Part shown: in pieces, positions 32,365 through 42,431 of the stretch | Numbering within the stretch: the stretch's first letter is position 1 | Layout: every line of letters starts with the position of its first letter | Assembly: GCF_017303375.1 (NCBI RefSeq) | Contig: NZ_JAFKOH010000010.1 | Span: forward strand, 118,169 to 182,168 | Reading direction: 5' to 3' | Origin: Bacillus sp. NTK074B | GTDB taxonomy: Bacteria; Bacillota; Bacilli; Bacillales; Bacillaceae_B | DNA: 64,000 nt | Program-made: the position numbers and the translations under genes | The notes under the pieces: model-generated | What the model saw: the letters and a program-made list of their open reading frames with translations, nothing else | The model's database searches: none | What the model was told of the DNA's origin: nothing

Positions 32365-33172
32365 CAGCTATTATCCTTCCCTGACCAAATCGGAGCAAAA
32401 AGTGGCGACGGTTGTGTTGGAACAAATGGAGAAAGCCCTCTACTACTCGGTGACAGATCTTGCCGATGTAGCAGAAGTGGGGGAAACGACGGTGTTGCGC
32501 TTCTGCCGTAAGATCGGCATGAAGGGATATCAGGAATTTAAATTGGCGATGGCGAAGGATTTATCCTCTATGTCTCAAGAAGAAGAAGCGGATCCGAGTA
32601 AGCCCGCCGGCTTCATCCAATCCATTGCTTCCTATACAAAGAACGCGGTGGATGAAACCGTCAATAAGCTGGATGAAGAAACATTGGAGGAAGCGATCCG
32701 ACTCCTTTCCGGTGCAAGATCGATCCATTTCTTCGGAGTCGGGACTTCAGGACTGACGGCATTGGATGCGAAGAATCGCTTCCTTCGGATCGGATACCGG
32801 TCCGATGCGGTCATCGATCCCCATATCCAATCCATGACGGCAGCCACTGTGAAAGAAGGGGATGTGGTCGTTGGATTAAGCATCTCGGGAAGCACGAAGG
32901 ACACGATCGATTCCCTGACACTGGCCAAAGAAAACGGAGCAAGCGTCATTGCCATCACGTACTATGCCCGTTCACCGATTACGAAGCTTGCCGATGCGGT
33001 CCTGCTAAGCGGCGGGAAGGAATCCCCTCTTGAAGGTGGATCCATGATCGCGAAGATTTCACAGCTCTTCGTCATCGATCTGCTATGTACGGGACTTGCC
33101 CTCCACAATAAAGAGTTCTCCCTTGGCATGAAGGAGAAAACCGCAAGAGCCGTTGTAGACAAAATCTATTAA
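32318..33172 (+). CDS. MurR/RpiR-family transcriptional regulator
   Basis: 284 residues from ATG 32318 (AAAGGAGGT upstream). The N-terminal HTH_6 (LTKSEQKVATVVLEQMEKALYYSVTDLADVAEVGETTVLRFCRKIGMKGYQEFKLAMAKDL) is followed by a SIS domain (~120-260; FFGVGTSGLTALDAKNRFLRIG, VGLSISGSTKDTI) that binds a sugar phosphate. Embedded in the operon between nanE and the kinase, it is the likely local regulator, sensing ManNAc-6-P or GlcNAc-6-P by analogy. Confidence 0.92.
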   Translation: MQAQTASKSKLGGLINSYYPSLTKSEQKVATVVLEQMEKALYYSVTDLADVAEVGETTVLRFCRKIGMKGYQEFKLAMAKDLSSMSQEEEADPSKPAGFIQSIASYTKNAVDETVNKLDEETLEEAIRLLSGARSIHFFGVGTSGLTALDAKNRFLRIGYRSDAVIDPHIQSMTAATVKEGDVVVGLSISGSTKDTIDSLTLAKENGASVIAITYYARSPITKLADAVLLSGGKESPLEGGSMIAKISQLFVIDLLCTGLALHNKEFSLGMKEKTARAVVDKIY

Positions 33173-33192
33173 ACTGGTAAGCAGGTGAAACG

Positions 33193-34101
33193 ATGAAGGT
33201 CATTGGAATCGACGTCGGGGGTACCGGGGTCAAAGGGGCGATTGTCCATCGTGATGGCACGTTCCTCCACGGGGAAAAGGTACCCACCGATATCTCGAAC
33301 GGGAGAGAGGGCATCCTCAATACCATCTTTCAAGTGATAGACATATTAATGAAGAAAGACGGCAGTATTTCAGGAATCGGGGTCGGCACGGCAGGTCGTG
33401 TGGATCCGGAGAAAGGGACCGTCGTCTATGCGACAGACAACTTGCCTTCGTGGCAGGGAACCCAGGTAAGAGAAGAAATCGAAACGCGCTACGGACTGCC
33501 GTGTGCAGTCGATAATGATGCGAATGTGGCTCTCCTTGGGGAGCTTTGGAAGTGGGAAGGAAACCCCGAAACGGCGGTCATGTTGACCCTTGGGACCGGA
33601 GTCGGGGGAGCGAACGCCCTACAAGGTGAGGTCTTACATGGCCATCACCATCAAAGTGGGGAATGGGGACATGTTGTGCTCGTTCCAAATGGAAAGCCGT
33701 GCAATTGCGGGAAGAAAGGATGCCTGGAGCAGTATCTGTCTGGTACAGCCCTTGTGCAGGACGTTTTCACCGAAACGAACCGAATGTTCCCCCATGGCTC
33801 AGAGATTTTTAAGGAATATTCAAGTGGAAATCAAAAGGTCAAGCTGGTGGTTGACCGTTATCTGGATTATTTGGCCATCGCCGCGTACAACATCTCTGTG
33901 AGCGTCGATCCGGAAGTCCTCTTCATCGGGGGAGGGATCATTGACTCCAAGGACCATTGGTGGGCCGGCTTCCAGGTTAAATTGAAGGAATATTTTGTTA
34001 ATACAAGCATTTACCCTGCCGTACTGGGAAATCATGCGGGAATGCTTGGAGCTGCCAAGCTCGTATTTCAAGCGATGGAGAAAAGAGGGGAGTCCGTTTG
34101 A
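33193..34101 (+). CDS. nanK: ROK-family sugar kinase, probable N-acetylmannosamine kinase
   Basis: 302 residues. IGIDVGGTGVKGAIVHRDG is the phosphate-binding loop, VDNDANVALLGE carries the catalytic Asp, TLGTGVGG is the adenosine-side loop, and HVVLVPNGKPCNCGKKGCLEQYLSG is an intact ROK zinc motif (CxCGxxGCxE). Its position next to nanE suggests ManNAc phosphorylation; glucose or mannose kinase activity is also possible. It overlaps the next permease gene by 4 bases. Confidence 0.85.
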   Translation: MKVIGIDVGGTGVKGAIVHRDGTFLHGEKVPTDISNGREGILNTIFQVIDILMKKDGSISGIGVGTAGRVDPEKGTVVYATDNLPSWQGTQVREEIETRYGLPCAVDNDANVALLGELWKWEGNPETAVMLTLGTGVGGANALQGEVLHGHHHQSGEWGHVVLVPNGKPCNCGKKGCLEQYLSGTALVQDVFTETNRMFPHGSEIFKEYSSGNQKVKLVVDRYLDYLAIAAYNISVSVDPEVLFIGGGIIDSKDHWWAGFQVKLKEYFVNTSIYPAVLGNHAGMLGAAKLVFQAMEKRGESV

Positions 34102-34973
34102 GAAATCATCCGTTAACACCATTTCTGTTTTTGATACCAGGTGTCATCATCCTGGGTGCGTTCATCTTTTATCCCATGCTCAATGCCATCTGGCTGAGCT
34201 TCACGAATTACACTATCGTCACTGATGCCGAATTCATTGGCCTGGAAAACTATAAAGGGCTGTTCGCTGATGCCCTGTTCTGGAAAGTGCTCGGACAGAC
34301 CTTATTATATCTGGTCATCGTCGTGCCGGCACTCGTGATCCTGCCGATTTTCCTTGCGATCCTTGTGAATCAGCAGGTAAAGGGGATCGGGTTCTTCCGT
34401 TCCGCCTATTATGTTCCGGTCGTCACCTCCATGGTCGTGGTGGGGATTGCGTGGAAATGGGTGTACGCCGATAAAGGAATCCTGAATTACATATTGGAAT
34501 CACTTGGATTGATCTCTGAACCTGTGAACTGGTTGACGTCGACGACGACATCCATTTTTGCCGTCATGGTCGTCACCATCTGGAAGGGACTTGGCTATTA
34601 TATGGTCATTTACCTGGCGGGACTGCAGTCGATTTCAGATGATCTTTATGAAGCGGCGGATATTGACGGGGCAAGCAAATGGAAACAAATTTGGCATATT
34701 ACCATTCCTTTATTAATGCCTTCCATTATGATCGTCACCATTATGTCATCGATTTCCGCCATGAAGGTATTCGAAGAAATCTACGTCATGACCGGCGGCG
34801 GACCGCTGAACAGTTCGAAAACACTCGTTTTCTACATTTATGAAGAAGCCTTCGATAAGCTGCAGATGGGCTATGCAAGTGCGGCGGGCGTCGTGTTATT
34901 CATCATCACATTGATCTTCTCTGTCATTAATATCAAGTTCATGAGCAAAAAAGAATCTGCGATAAAGGGGTGA
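34098..34973 (+). CDS. Sugar ABC transporter permease (MalF-like)
   Basis: 291 residues starting at a TTG that overlaps the preceding stop (TTGA), RBS GAGGGGAG. Six membrane helices with the EAA loop YEAADIDGASKWKQIWHITIPLLMPS that contacts the ATPase. It pairs with the following permease and the lipoprotein at 30237. Confidence 0.92.
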   Translation: MRNHPLTPFLFLIPGVIILGAFIFYPMLNAIWLSFTNYTIVTDAEFIGLENYKGLFADALFWKVLGQTLLYLVIVVPALVILPIFLAILVNQQVKGIGFFRSAYYVPVVTSMVVVGIAWKWVYADKGILNYILESLGLISEPVNWLTSTTTSIFAVMVVTIWKGLGYYMVIYLAGLQSISDDLYEAADIDGASKWKQIWHITIPLLMPSIMIVTIMSSISAMKVFEEIYVMTGGGPLNSSKTLVFYIYEEAFDKLQMGYASAAGVVLFIITLIFSVINIKFMSKKESAIKG

Positions 34974-34979
34974 TTCTCC

Positions 34980-35873
34980 ATGAGTTCTCCTTCTCTTGGA
35001 ACCAGTAACGAACATTCAACCGAACTAACTGTCAAAAAACCGATAAACGTTAAAAAGGTAGGGAAAGTCGTCCTTCAATATGCCACGCTTCTTTTCGTCA
35101 CACTCATCATGGTCGGTCCATTCCTATGGCTCCTGGCCACGTCGCTCAAATCGGGCAGCGAGAATATCTTCTCATACCCGCCTCAATTCATCCCCGAAAA
35201 GATCACATTCGGTAACTATGTGGAAGTGATGGATTTCTTCCCGTTCTGGCGTTACCTGTTCAATAGTGTGGTCGTATCCGTCGTGACGGTGATCTTGAAT
35301 ATCGTCTTCTGTTCACTGGCGGCCTACCCGCTCGCCCGCATGAACTTCCGCGGGAAAAACATCGTCTTCGTCCTCATTCTCAGTACGATGATGGTACCGT
35401 TTCAGCTTCTGATGATCCCGATTTACTTATTGGCACTGGACTTAGGACTGCAAAACACGTATGCTGGATTGATTTTGCCCCATGCCACCACGGCTTTCGG
35501 GATTTTCCTGATGCGGCAGGCATTCCTTACGATTCCTTACGAGCTGGACGAATCTGCACGAATGGATGGAGCCAATGCGTTTCAGATTTGGTGGAGAGTG
35601 CTTATGCCACTCGTTAAACCATCACTTGTCACACTTGCGATTTTCACGTTCATGATGGCATGGGGAGATTTCCTCTGGCCGCTCATCATCTTGAATGACA
35701 CGAGCATGTATACACTGCCACTGGGCGTCAACACACTCGCCGGTTCGTTCTCGGCTAACTGGCGCTACATCGCGGCAGGATCGATTATCTCGATTCTTCC
35801 GATCATCATCCTCTTCTCCATCCTGCAGCGACACTTCATCGCAGGAGCCATGAAAGGGGCGGTGAAAGGATAA
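34980..35873 (+). CDS. Sugar ABC transporter permease (MalG-like)
   Basis: 297 residues, six membrane helices after a polar N-terminus. The EAA loop reads ELDESARMDGANAFQIWWRVLMPLVKPSL, typical of COG0395 permeases. Its TAA overlaps the ATG of the mannosidase gene (TAATG), showing tight translational coupling of import and hydrolysis. Confidence 0.92.
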   Translation: MSSPSLGTSNEHSTELTVKKPINVKKVGKVVLQYATLLFVTLIMVGPFLWLLATSLKSGSENIFSYPPQFIPEKITFGNYVEVMDFFPFWRYLFNSVVVSVVTVILNIVFCSLAAYPLARMNFRGKNIVFVLILSTMMVPFQLLMIPIYLLALDLGLQNTYAGLILPHATTAFGIFLMRQAFLTIPYELDESARMDGANAFQIWWRVLMPLVKPSLVTLAIFTFMMAWGDFLWPLIILNDTSMYTLPLGVNTLAGSFSANWRYIAAGSIISILPIIILFSILQRHFIAGAMKGAVKG

Positions 35874-38422
35874 TGAGCAAGAAAATGACGTGTCATATCG
35901 TCTTCCAGACCCATTGGGACAGGGAGTGGTACTTCCCGTTTGAAGTATTCCGTCACCGTCTCATCCTGGTGATGGACCGGATTGTGTCAGGTCTTGAAAA
36001 GGGAGAGTTGGAGCAATTTGTCCTGGATGGACAGATGGCTGCCCTGGAGGATTACTTTGAGGTTTGCGAAGAGCGCATGAAGGAGAAAGTCCTCCATTTC
36101 ATAGAAGAAAAGAAGATCATCATCGGTCCGTGGTATGTCCTGGCCGATGAGTTTCTTGTGAGCGGGGAGTCCCTGATCCGGAATATGGAGATGGGATTGA
36201 AGATTGCGAGTCAATATGGTGAGCCCCAGAAGGTCGGGTATTTACCGGATACGTTCGGTCACGTGAGTCAGATGCCTCAGCTGTTACAGGGATTCGGCAT
36301 TGATAACGCCATTTTGTGGCGGGGAATCAAGCCCGAAACGTCTGAGTTTCATTGGGAAGCGCCGAATGGGTCCAGGGTTTTCACGGCCTTCTTGCCAGAA
36401 GGGTATTACCAGCCTCTTTTGAATGAGGACAATCCGGAAGAGCAGTTGAAGTCCTATGTAGAGAAGGTCACGCCTTATGCGACAACGTCTCAGCTGTTGC
36501 TGACGAATGGCGGGGATCATCTGATGCCGAAGCATGGAAATCTGATGAAGCAGATCCATGAGCTTCAGGGGGAAGCGGAGTTTGTGTCCAGCACCTATGA
36601 AGCGTTTCTGAAGAGCGTTCAGGCTGAGATTCCGGCTGATCTGCCTGTGTTTGTCGGGGAAATGAGAAGCAATGAGCATATTTATGTCCTTCCGAATGTC
36701 CTGTCGGCAAGGAGCTATCTTAAGGTTCAAAATCAGGAGATGGAAGATGAACTGACGGGCTATACGGAACCACTGGCGACGCTTGCAGGTGAGGAGAAGT
36801 ATCCTTATCGATACCTGGAGGAATCCTGGAAGCTTCTATTGTTGAATCATCCCCACGACAGTATTTGCGGCTGCAGCATCGATGAGGTTCATAAGGAAAT
36901 GGAGACGAGGACGATGATGCTCCGGCAGAGGCTTGGGGCGATTCAAAAGGGGTCGCTCACTCATCTGGGGGTGCAGGATCCGATGTTTTCAGGGACGGGA
37001 TTTAGAAAGCCGTTTGAGGATAATAGCGTGTTTACAGTCTTCAATCCTCATCCAAGGCCTTTTACCGGCTGGGTGTCTGGGGAGATTTGGCTGGAGGAAG
37101 AGAGATTGTTCCGTTTACAGGACGAGAACGGGAAGCTTCATACCCCTGTGATCAGGAATAAGCGGAAGGGCCGGCATTTTGATTCTCCTCTGGACGCGTT
37201 TCCGGATTTTAAAGAGGGGACGTTTTATGAGCTGGACTTTTATGTGGAGGATCTTCCTGCCACTTCACTTGCTGCTTTTGCAGTCGTGGAGGGAAGTTAT
37301 GAAGAAATACGTGAGTCACAGGACAGCGTGATGGAAAACGAGTATTACTCGATTGAGCTGGACGGGGATGGAACCCTTTCGCTACTAGAAAAAGAAACGG
37401 GCAAGCGTCATGAAGGGTTGCAGCGGATCTACAGCACTTTGGACGCTGGCGATGAGTATAACTACTCCCCGCCTGTGAACGATGTGAAGACGGTGGCTGA
37501 GCTTGCGGGCACAGGAAAGGTCCGGAAAGGGTCTGGCGTTCAAGAATTATCATATGGTCTGAAGCTTGTCACACCGTCAGGGCTGAACAGTGATCGAACG
37601 GGTCCTTCAGAAGAGACGGTCATAACGACTGTAGAAATCACTCTTACTGTGAAAGAAAAAGATCGGAAAATCGATGTATCGTATGTGATCGACAATCGCT
37701 CGAAGGATCAAAGGCTCCGCGTTCAATATCCATTGGGAGCGTCCGTCGATTACACGTATAGCGACACGGCGTTCGATGTGGTGAAGCGGGAAGCGAAGAA
37801 GGATGAAGCGTTTGATGCTGCGAAGCAAAAGGAAGTACCGGTTGTCGTCGAGCCTTCCCTGTCATTAGTGCGTGCGGATAGCGGCTTTTCGTTCTATCAT
37901 CGAGGATTGCAGGAGTACCAGGTTACCGGAATGGAAGAGGAAGATTCCCTGGATGTGACGTTGATCAGGAGCGTGGGCTGGCTGTCCCGTGATGATTTAC
38001 GGACACGTGGAGGGGGAGCGGGGCCGAATATGGAAACGCCGGATGCTCAGTGTATCGGGACGTATACCTTCCGTACTGCTTTTGAATTCCACCCCCATAA
38101 GAGTATTAGTCACATGGCCACGGAAGCCCACTTGTTCCGCGTCCCCCCGCGGATCTATCCCGGTGAAGCGAAGGGAATCGGCAGTTTAGTAGAAATCGAT
38201 AATGAAGACGTACAGTGGAGTTCACTTAGAAGAGTAGAGGATGGAGTGGAGCTGCGTGTATGGAATCCCACCGATCAAGATCAGGTGTTTAGCTTGATCT
38301 CCCGTGGTAAGAGCGTGGAGAGGGTGGACTTTCTTCATAGACCTGTGCGGGTTGACGAGGAACGATTAAAACCGAAGGAAATCGCTACTTATCTTATAAA
38401 AGGAGGAAACAAGCATGAATAG
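35873..38422 (+). CDS. Alpha-mannosidase, glycoside hydrolase family 38
   Basis: 849 residues, no signal peptide, so it acts on imported glycan. The N-terminal catalytic barrel shows QTHWDREWYFPFEVFRHRL (zinc ligands His/Asp), GWYVLADEFLVSGESLIRN, and LPDTFGHVSQMPQLLQGFG with the nucleophile/zinc Asp; HPHDSICGCSIDEVHKEME supplies a further zinc His. A middle helical domain and large C-terminal beta domains follow, as in MngB-type bacterial enzymes. It releases mannose from alpha-mannosides, feeding kinases here and ManA at 28359. Confidence 0.95.
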   Translation: MSKKMTCHIVFQTHWDREWYFPFEVFRHRLILVMDRIVSGLEKGELEQFVLDGQMAALEDYFEVCEERMKEKVLHFIEEKKIIIGPWYVLADEFLVSGESLIRNMEMGLKIASQYGEPQKVGYLPDTFGHVSQMPQLLQGFGIDNAILWRGIKPETSEFHWEAPNGSRVFTAFLPEGYYQPLLNEDNPEEQLKSYVEKVTPYATTSQLLLTNGGDHLMPKHGNLMKQIHELQGEAEFVSSTYEAFLKSVQAEIPADLPVFVGEMRSNEHIYVLPNVLSARSYLKVQNQEMEDELTGYTEPLATLAGEEKYPYRYLEESWKLLLLNHPHDSICGCSIDEVHKEMETRTMMLRQRLGAIQKGSLTHLGVQDPMFSGTGFRKPFEDNSVFTVFNPHPRPFTGWVSGEIWLEEERLFRLQDENGKLHTPVIRNKRKGRHFDSPLDAFPDFKEGTFYELDFYVEDLPATSLAAFAVVEGSYEEIRESQDSVMENEYYSIELDGDGTLSLLEKETGKRHEGLQRIYSTLDAGDEYNYSPPVNDVKTVAELAGTGKVRKGSGVQELSYGLKLVTPSGLNSDRTGPSEETVITTVEITLTVKEKDRKIDVSYVIDNRSKDQRLRVQYPLGASVDYTYSDTAFDVVKREAKKDEAFDAAKQKEVPVVVEPSLSLVRADSGFSFYHRGLQEYQVTGMEEEDSLDVTLIRSVGWLSRDDLRTRGGGAGPNMETPDAQCIGTYTFRTAFEFHPHKSISHMATEAHLFRVPPRIYPGEAKGIGSLVEIDNEDVQWSSLRRVEDGVELRVWNPTDQDQVFSLISRGKSVERVDFLHRPVRVDEERLKPKEIATYLIKGGNKHE

Positions 38423-39935
38423 AAAGATTGCCCTCCTGCCTGTGGATGGGAGACCGGTGACAAGGGAGCTTCCCAAGCAGATCGCTTCGATTGGCAACTG
38501 GGAAGTGCTGCTTCCGCCTAAAAATCTCCTCGGCTTTTTGAAGAAACCCGGAGACATCGAGGCTTTGGAAAAGTGGATCTGGGAAGTGGCTCCTGATGTG
38601 GATGGATTTGTCCTTTCCGTCGACATGCTGGGTTATGGAGGACTGGTTCCTTCCCGTGTTTGTACCGACGGAGAGGAGACCATTAAACAGCGGATCGGAA
38701 TCCTCCGCTCATTAAAAGAGAAGTATCCCGACAGAGCCCTGATGGCGTTCAGTTCCACCATGCGGATCTCCAATAACTACGTCAATGAGGAAGAGAAGGA
38801 ATACTGGAGTGAGTACGGAGTCGAGCTTTGGGAGTATTCATTCCATATTCACCGGTTTGAGAAAACGGGGTGTGAGGAATCCAATCGAAACGTACAGGAA
38901 CTCAGGAATAGGATCCCGTCAGAGGTTCTGGAAGACTACTTATCAACGAGACTGAAAAACTATTGTGTGAACGTTTCCCTGTTGGATATGGTGGAAGACG
39001 GTACCCTTGATGTACTCGTTTTCCCCCAGGATGATACGTCCGAGTATGGGCTGAATATCGGGGAGCAGGAAGACCTTTTAACGAAAGTATTCGAGCGGGA
39101 ATTATTTCAGCGTGTATTCATTTACCCGGGAGCGGATGAAGTCGCCAATACCCTTGTGGCGAAGATGATCTATCAGCTTGAAAACGTCCCGTTCCCTACA
39201 TTTTTTCCACTTTACAGCGGTGAAACCGGTGCGTTATCAACTGCCATGTATGAAGACCGTCCGATCTGCGAGTCGGTGAAGGGGCAGATCTTCGCCTTTG
39301 GAGGGTACACGGTTCATCACCCAGGGGAAGCGGATATTGTGTTCGCGGTCAATGTGCCGGGGAAACGACAGGGAGATCTGGCCCTGCAAAAATACCTGGG
39401 AGAAGTCGACACCCCCCATCGGAATATCGGGGAGTGGATCAAGCGCATCTCTCATTATCTTCGTCAGGATAAGCTGGTGGCGGTGGCGGATACGGCCTAT
39501 GCCAATGGGGTTGATGAGCGTATGTTGCCACAGCTGTTGTCTGGGGTCAAGATGAGTGAGCTTGCCGGATTTGCCGGCTGGAATACAGCGGGGAATACGC
39601 TGGGGACGGTCGTGGCACAGGCAGCAATGGTTCATCTTCAGAAGCAGAAGCCTTCCCTGAAGGAAACGGAGGTAAAGGAAAGGCTGCACGCTGAAATCAC
39701 CCTTCGATTATTGGATGATTATGTGTATCAGTCAGTTGTTCGTCAAGAGGTGCGTGCAGTAGTGGGTGAGTCGGCTGTCAGCCGGGAAGAGCTGTTGAAC
39801 AGGGTGACGGAAATGTTCCGCAGGGAGGCTTCTGACTTCTTGGAACGATACCATCTCCATTTTTCACTGGAGGACATTTACCTGCCTTGGGACAGGACGT
39901 TCGAAATCGGGATAGGCAGGGGTGTTGAGTCATGA
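38415..39935 (+). CDS. DUF4127 family protein
   Basis: 506 residues, RBS GGAGGAAAC, overlapping the mannosidase stop by 8 bases and the next kinase by 4. The sequence KIALLPVDGRPVTRELPKQIAS, DGFVLSVDMLGYGGLVPSR, FPQDDTSEYGLN and YPGADEVANTLVAKM are the conserved DUF4127 blocks, rich in Asp and Arg as in a metal- or sugar-binding enzyme. No biochemical role is known to me. Its coupling to GH38, ROK and ABC genes argues for a step in breakdown of the same glycan, perhaps an unrecognised glycosidase or phosphorylase. Confidence 0.85.
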   Translation: MNRKIALLPVDGRPVTRELPKQIASIGNWEVLLPPKNLLGFLKKPGDIEALEKWIWEVAPDVDGFVLSVDMLGYGGLVPSRVCTDGEETIKQRIGILRSLKEKYPDRALMAFSSTMRISNNYVNEEEKEYWSEYGVELWEYSFHIHRFEKTGCEESNRNVQELRNRIPSEVLEDYLSTRLKNYCVNVSLLDMVEDGTLDVLVFPQDDTSEYGLNIGEQEDLLTKVFERELFQRVFIYPGADEVANTLVAKMIYQLENVPFPTFFPLYSGETGALSTAMYEDRPICESVKGQIFAFGGYTVHHPGEADIVFAVNVPGKRQGDLALQKYLGEVDTPHRNIGEWIKRISHYLRQDKLVAVADTAYANGVDERMLPQLLSGVKMSELAGFAGWNTAGNTLGTVVAQAAMVHLQKQKPSLKETEVKERLHAEITLRLLDDYVYQSVVRQEVRAVVGESAVSREELLNRVTEMFRREASDFLERYHLHFSLEDIYLPWDRTFEIGIGRGVES

Positions 39936-40816
39936 ACTTGCGTATCGGGGTGGACTTGGGCGGAACGAATATGCGTGCTGCTCTCCTTGATGACAAAGGG
40001 AGGATCCTGAAGGAAGCCAAAGAGAAGACGGAGGCTCATGCAGGGCCGGTGAAGGTCATCGCTAACTTGATTTCACTCATTGAAAGGGTGAAAGGGAACG
40101 AGGATGTGCTCGGCATCGGGATCGGTTGTCCGGGACCACTGGATGCACGATCCGGCACGATTCTATCTCCCCCTAACTTACCTGGCTGGGACCGGATCCC
40201 TTTGGCGTCAATTGTCGAGGAGCATTTTAAATTACCCGTGAAGGTGGAGAATGACGCGAACGTGGCGGCGGTGGCTGAAGCGAAGCTTGGTGCCGGAGCC
40301 GGATATGAAAGTATCTATTATCTGACGGTAAGCACGGGAGTCGGTGGTGGATTTGTCATCAACGGGAAGGTATTTCAAGGGGCCAATGGATATGCCGGAG
40401 AGGTCGGCAATATGATTGTCGTGCCGAATGGAAAGAAGCATCCTTCATTAAATCCAGGCGCCCTTGAAAGTCTGGCAAGCGGAACGGCCATTGGGGCAGC
40501 CGGTGAATCAAATGGGATCCCGGGTGGGTCCGAAGCCGTGTTCAGCGAAGCGCGTAATGGAAATAAAGCGGCCCAGAGCATTATTGATGAAGCCGTCGTT
40601 TACCTGGCCATGGCCATCGCCAATCTCACCCATGCCATCAATCCCGACGTCTTCGTATTGGGCGGGGGCGTGATGAGTCAGGAAGAGCAGATTCTCCAAC
40701 CGTTAAGGTCCGAAGTGAAAGAGTATGTGTATCCGGAATTGAAAGAGCTCGTCCGGATCGTCCCTGCCAAGCTTGGTTCCAACTCAGGGGTGATCGGGGC
40801 AGGATTCATTGTTTAG
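39932..40816 (+). CDS. ROK-family kinase lacking the zinc motif
   Basis: 294 residues. RIGVDLGGTNMRAALLDDKG, VENDANVAAVAEAKLG (catalytic Asp) and LTVSTGVGGG show an intact ATP- and sugar-binding core. The zinc loop, CNCGKKGCLE in the paralogue at 33193, is replaced by KHPSLNPGALE with all cysteines lost, which occurs in some ROK sugar kinases. Likely the second hexose kinase of the operon, for example for mannose, while the zinc-bearing one would act on ManNAc (inference). Confidence 0.87.
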   Translation: MNLRIGVDLGGTNMRAALLDDKGRILKEAKEKTEAHAGPVKVIANLISLIERVKGNEDVLGIGIGCPGPLDARSGTILSPPNLPGWDRIPLASIVEEHFKLPVKVENDANVAAVAEAKLGAGAGYESIYYLTVSTGVGGGFVINGKVFQGANGYAGEVGNMIVVPNGKKHPSLNPGALESLASGTAIGAAGESNGIPGGSEAVFSEARNGNKAAQSIIDEAVVYLAMAIANLTHAINPDVFVLGGGVMSQEEQILQPLRSEVKEYVYPELKELVRIVPAKLGSNSGVIGAGFIV

Positions 40817-40840
40817 TTTTATGAGATAGGGGTGAAAGGA

Positions 40841-42400
40841 ATGGAGACCTTACAAGCAGACATCATCATCATCGGTGGCGGGATCGGTGGATGTACGGCT
40901 GCACTCGCAGCATCCAAACGAGGGAAAAAAGTCATCCTGACCGAAGAGACCGATTGGATCGGCGGACAGCTGACGAGCCAGGCGGTCCCGCCGGATGAGC
41001 ACCAGTGGATCGAGCAGTTTGGCTGCACGGGGACGTACCGTGAGTTCCGGAACCGGGTGCGGGAGTACTACCGTCGTCACTATCCTCTTAAGGAAGAGGC
41101 GAGGCGGGATGAACGGCTGAATCCGGGAAAGGGATGGGTCAGCAGGCTCTGCCATGAACCGAAAGTGGCCCTTGCCGTCCTTCAGGAAATGCTGGTTCCG
41201 TTTACGAGCAGCGGGAGGTTGTCAATTCTTACTAATTATAAAGTGACCGGTGCGGACGTGGATGGAGACGAAGTTCAATCTGTTACCGTTCAGCATAGGG
41301 ACGGACCTTTCAAAGTCCTGCAGGGCCAGTGTTTTCTGGATGCCACGGAAACCGGAGAGCTTTTGCCGTTGGCAGGCGTGGAATACGTCACCGGGGCAGA
41401 AGCCAAAAGGGATACGGGCGAGCTGCATGCGCCGGAAGAAGCAAGACCCCAGGATATGCAGTCCTTCACGTATGTGTTCGCAGTGGATTATGTAGAAGGC
41501 GGAAGTTTTGTCATCGAAAAGCCTGAACAATATGAGTTCTGGAAAGACTATCGTGCTCCCTTCTTGCAGCACCAGCAGTTAAGCTGGTTCGCCCCCGATG
41601 CCCATACGGGTGGTTCGAAGGAATTTGCCATGTTCCATCATGAAGATCTGTGGGGATTGTGGGATTATCGCCGGATTGTGGACCCGAGCCTTTTTGTTGA
41701 TGGCGCCTATGAAGGGGATATCTCTCTCATCAACTGGCCGCAGAACGATTATTGGAGCGGTTCGATCATCGATGTCAGTGATGAAGAGCGGGAAAAGCAT
41801 ATACATGAGTCGAAGCAGCTGAGTCTTTCCCTGCTGTACTGGCTGCAAACGGAAGCTCCGAGGCCGGAAGGGGGCATAGGGTACCCTGGACTGCGGTTAC
41901 GGGGGGATATTCTCGGGACAGAGGATGGTATCGCGAAATATCCTTATATCCGCGAATCGAGGAGAATCAAAGCCGTATCGACGGTCGTCGAGGAAGACAT
42001 CAATGCCAATACGAGGGACGGCATCAAACACGTGGACGATTCTGTAGGGATCGGCTGCTACCGGATCGATTTGCATCCGACGACGGAGACGAATGCATTT
42101 TTCTATGCGGAGAGCTATCCGTTTGAGATTCCTTTGGGGGTATTGTTGCCGGTCCGGGTGAACAATGTGCTTCCAGCGTGTAAGAATATCGGATCTACCC
42201 ATATTACGAACGGCTGCTTCAGGGTGCATCCGGTGGAATGGAATATCGGGGAGTCGGCAGGATATCTTGCGGCTTTTGCCATGGAGAAAGGCGTCCTGCC
42301 ACGAGAAGTGAGGGAGGATCAAGCGTTGTTGCGGGAGTTTCAGGCACTGCTTGTGGAAGAAGGGATTGAATTGAAGTGGCCTGAGGTCGGGGCGATATAG
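40841..42400 (+). CDS. FAD-dependent oxidoreductase (FAD_oxidored family)
   Basis: 519 residues from ATG 40841; the GTG at 40832 overlaps the RBS GGGGTGAAAGG. DIIIIGGGIGGCTAALAASKRGKKVILTEETDWIGGQLTSQ is the FAD-binding Rossmann motif with the IGGQ flavin contact; the C-terminal block NNVLPACKNIGSTHITNGCFRVHPVEWNIGESAGYLAAFAM closes the FAD site. Family members sit in polysaccharide utilisation loci and are thought to oxidise sugars; the substrate here is unknown. A GG doublet (IIGGGIGGC) and Cys residues are normal for the family. Confidence 0.87.
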   Translation: METLQADIIIIGGGIGGCTAALAASKRGKKVILTEETDWIGGQLTSQAVPPDEHQWIEQFGCTGTYREFRNRVREYYRRHYPLKEEARRDERLNPGKGWVSRLCHEPKVALAVLQEMLVPFTSSGRLSILTNYKVTGADVDGDEVQSVTVQHRDGPFKVLQGQCFLDATETGELLPLAGVEYVTGAEAKRDTGELHAPEEARPQDMQSFTYVFAVDYVEGGSFVIEKPEQYEFWKDYRAPFLQHQQLSWFAPDAHTGGSKEFAMFHHEDLWGLWDYRRIVDPSLFVDGAYEGDISLINWPQNDYWSGSIIDVSDEEREKHIHESKQLSLSLLYWLQTEAPRPEGGIGYPGLRLRGDILGTEDGIAKYPYIRESRRIKAVSTVVEEDINANTRDGIKHVDDSVGIGCYRIDLHPTTETNAFFYAESYPFEIPLGVLLPVRVNNVLPACKNIGSTHITNGCFRVHPVEWNIGESAGYLAAFAMEKGVLPREVREDQALLREFQALLVEEGIELKWPEVGAI

Positions 42401-42431
42401 AGGAAGATCCCTGTTTATAGGGGATCTTTCC
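42401..42431 (+). terminator. Hairpin after the FAD oxidoreductase
   Basis: GGAAGATCCC/GGGATCTTTCC stem without a long T run, directly after the stop, suggesting partial termination before the GHL10 gene. Confidence 0.6.

Noticed and set aside
36284..36730. Minus-strand ORF of 148 codons inside the mannosidase gene
   Set aside because: Antisense shadow of a well-conserved GH38 coding region.
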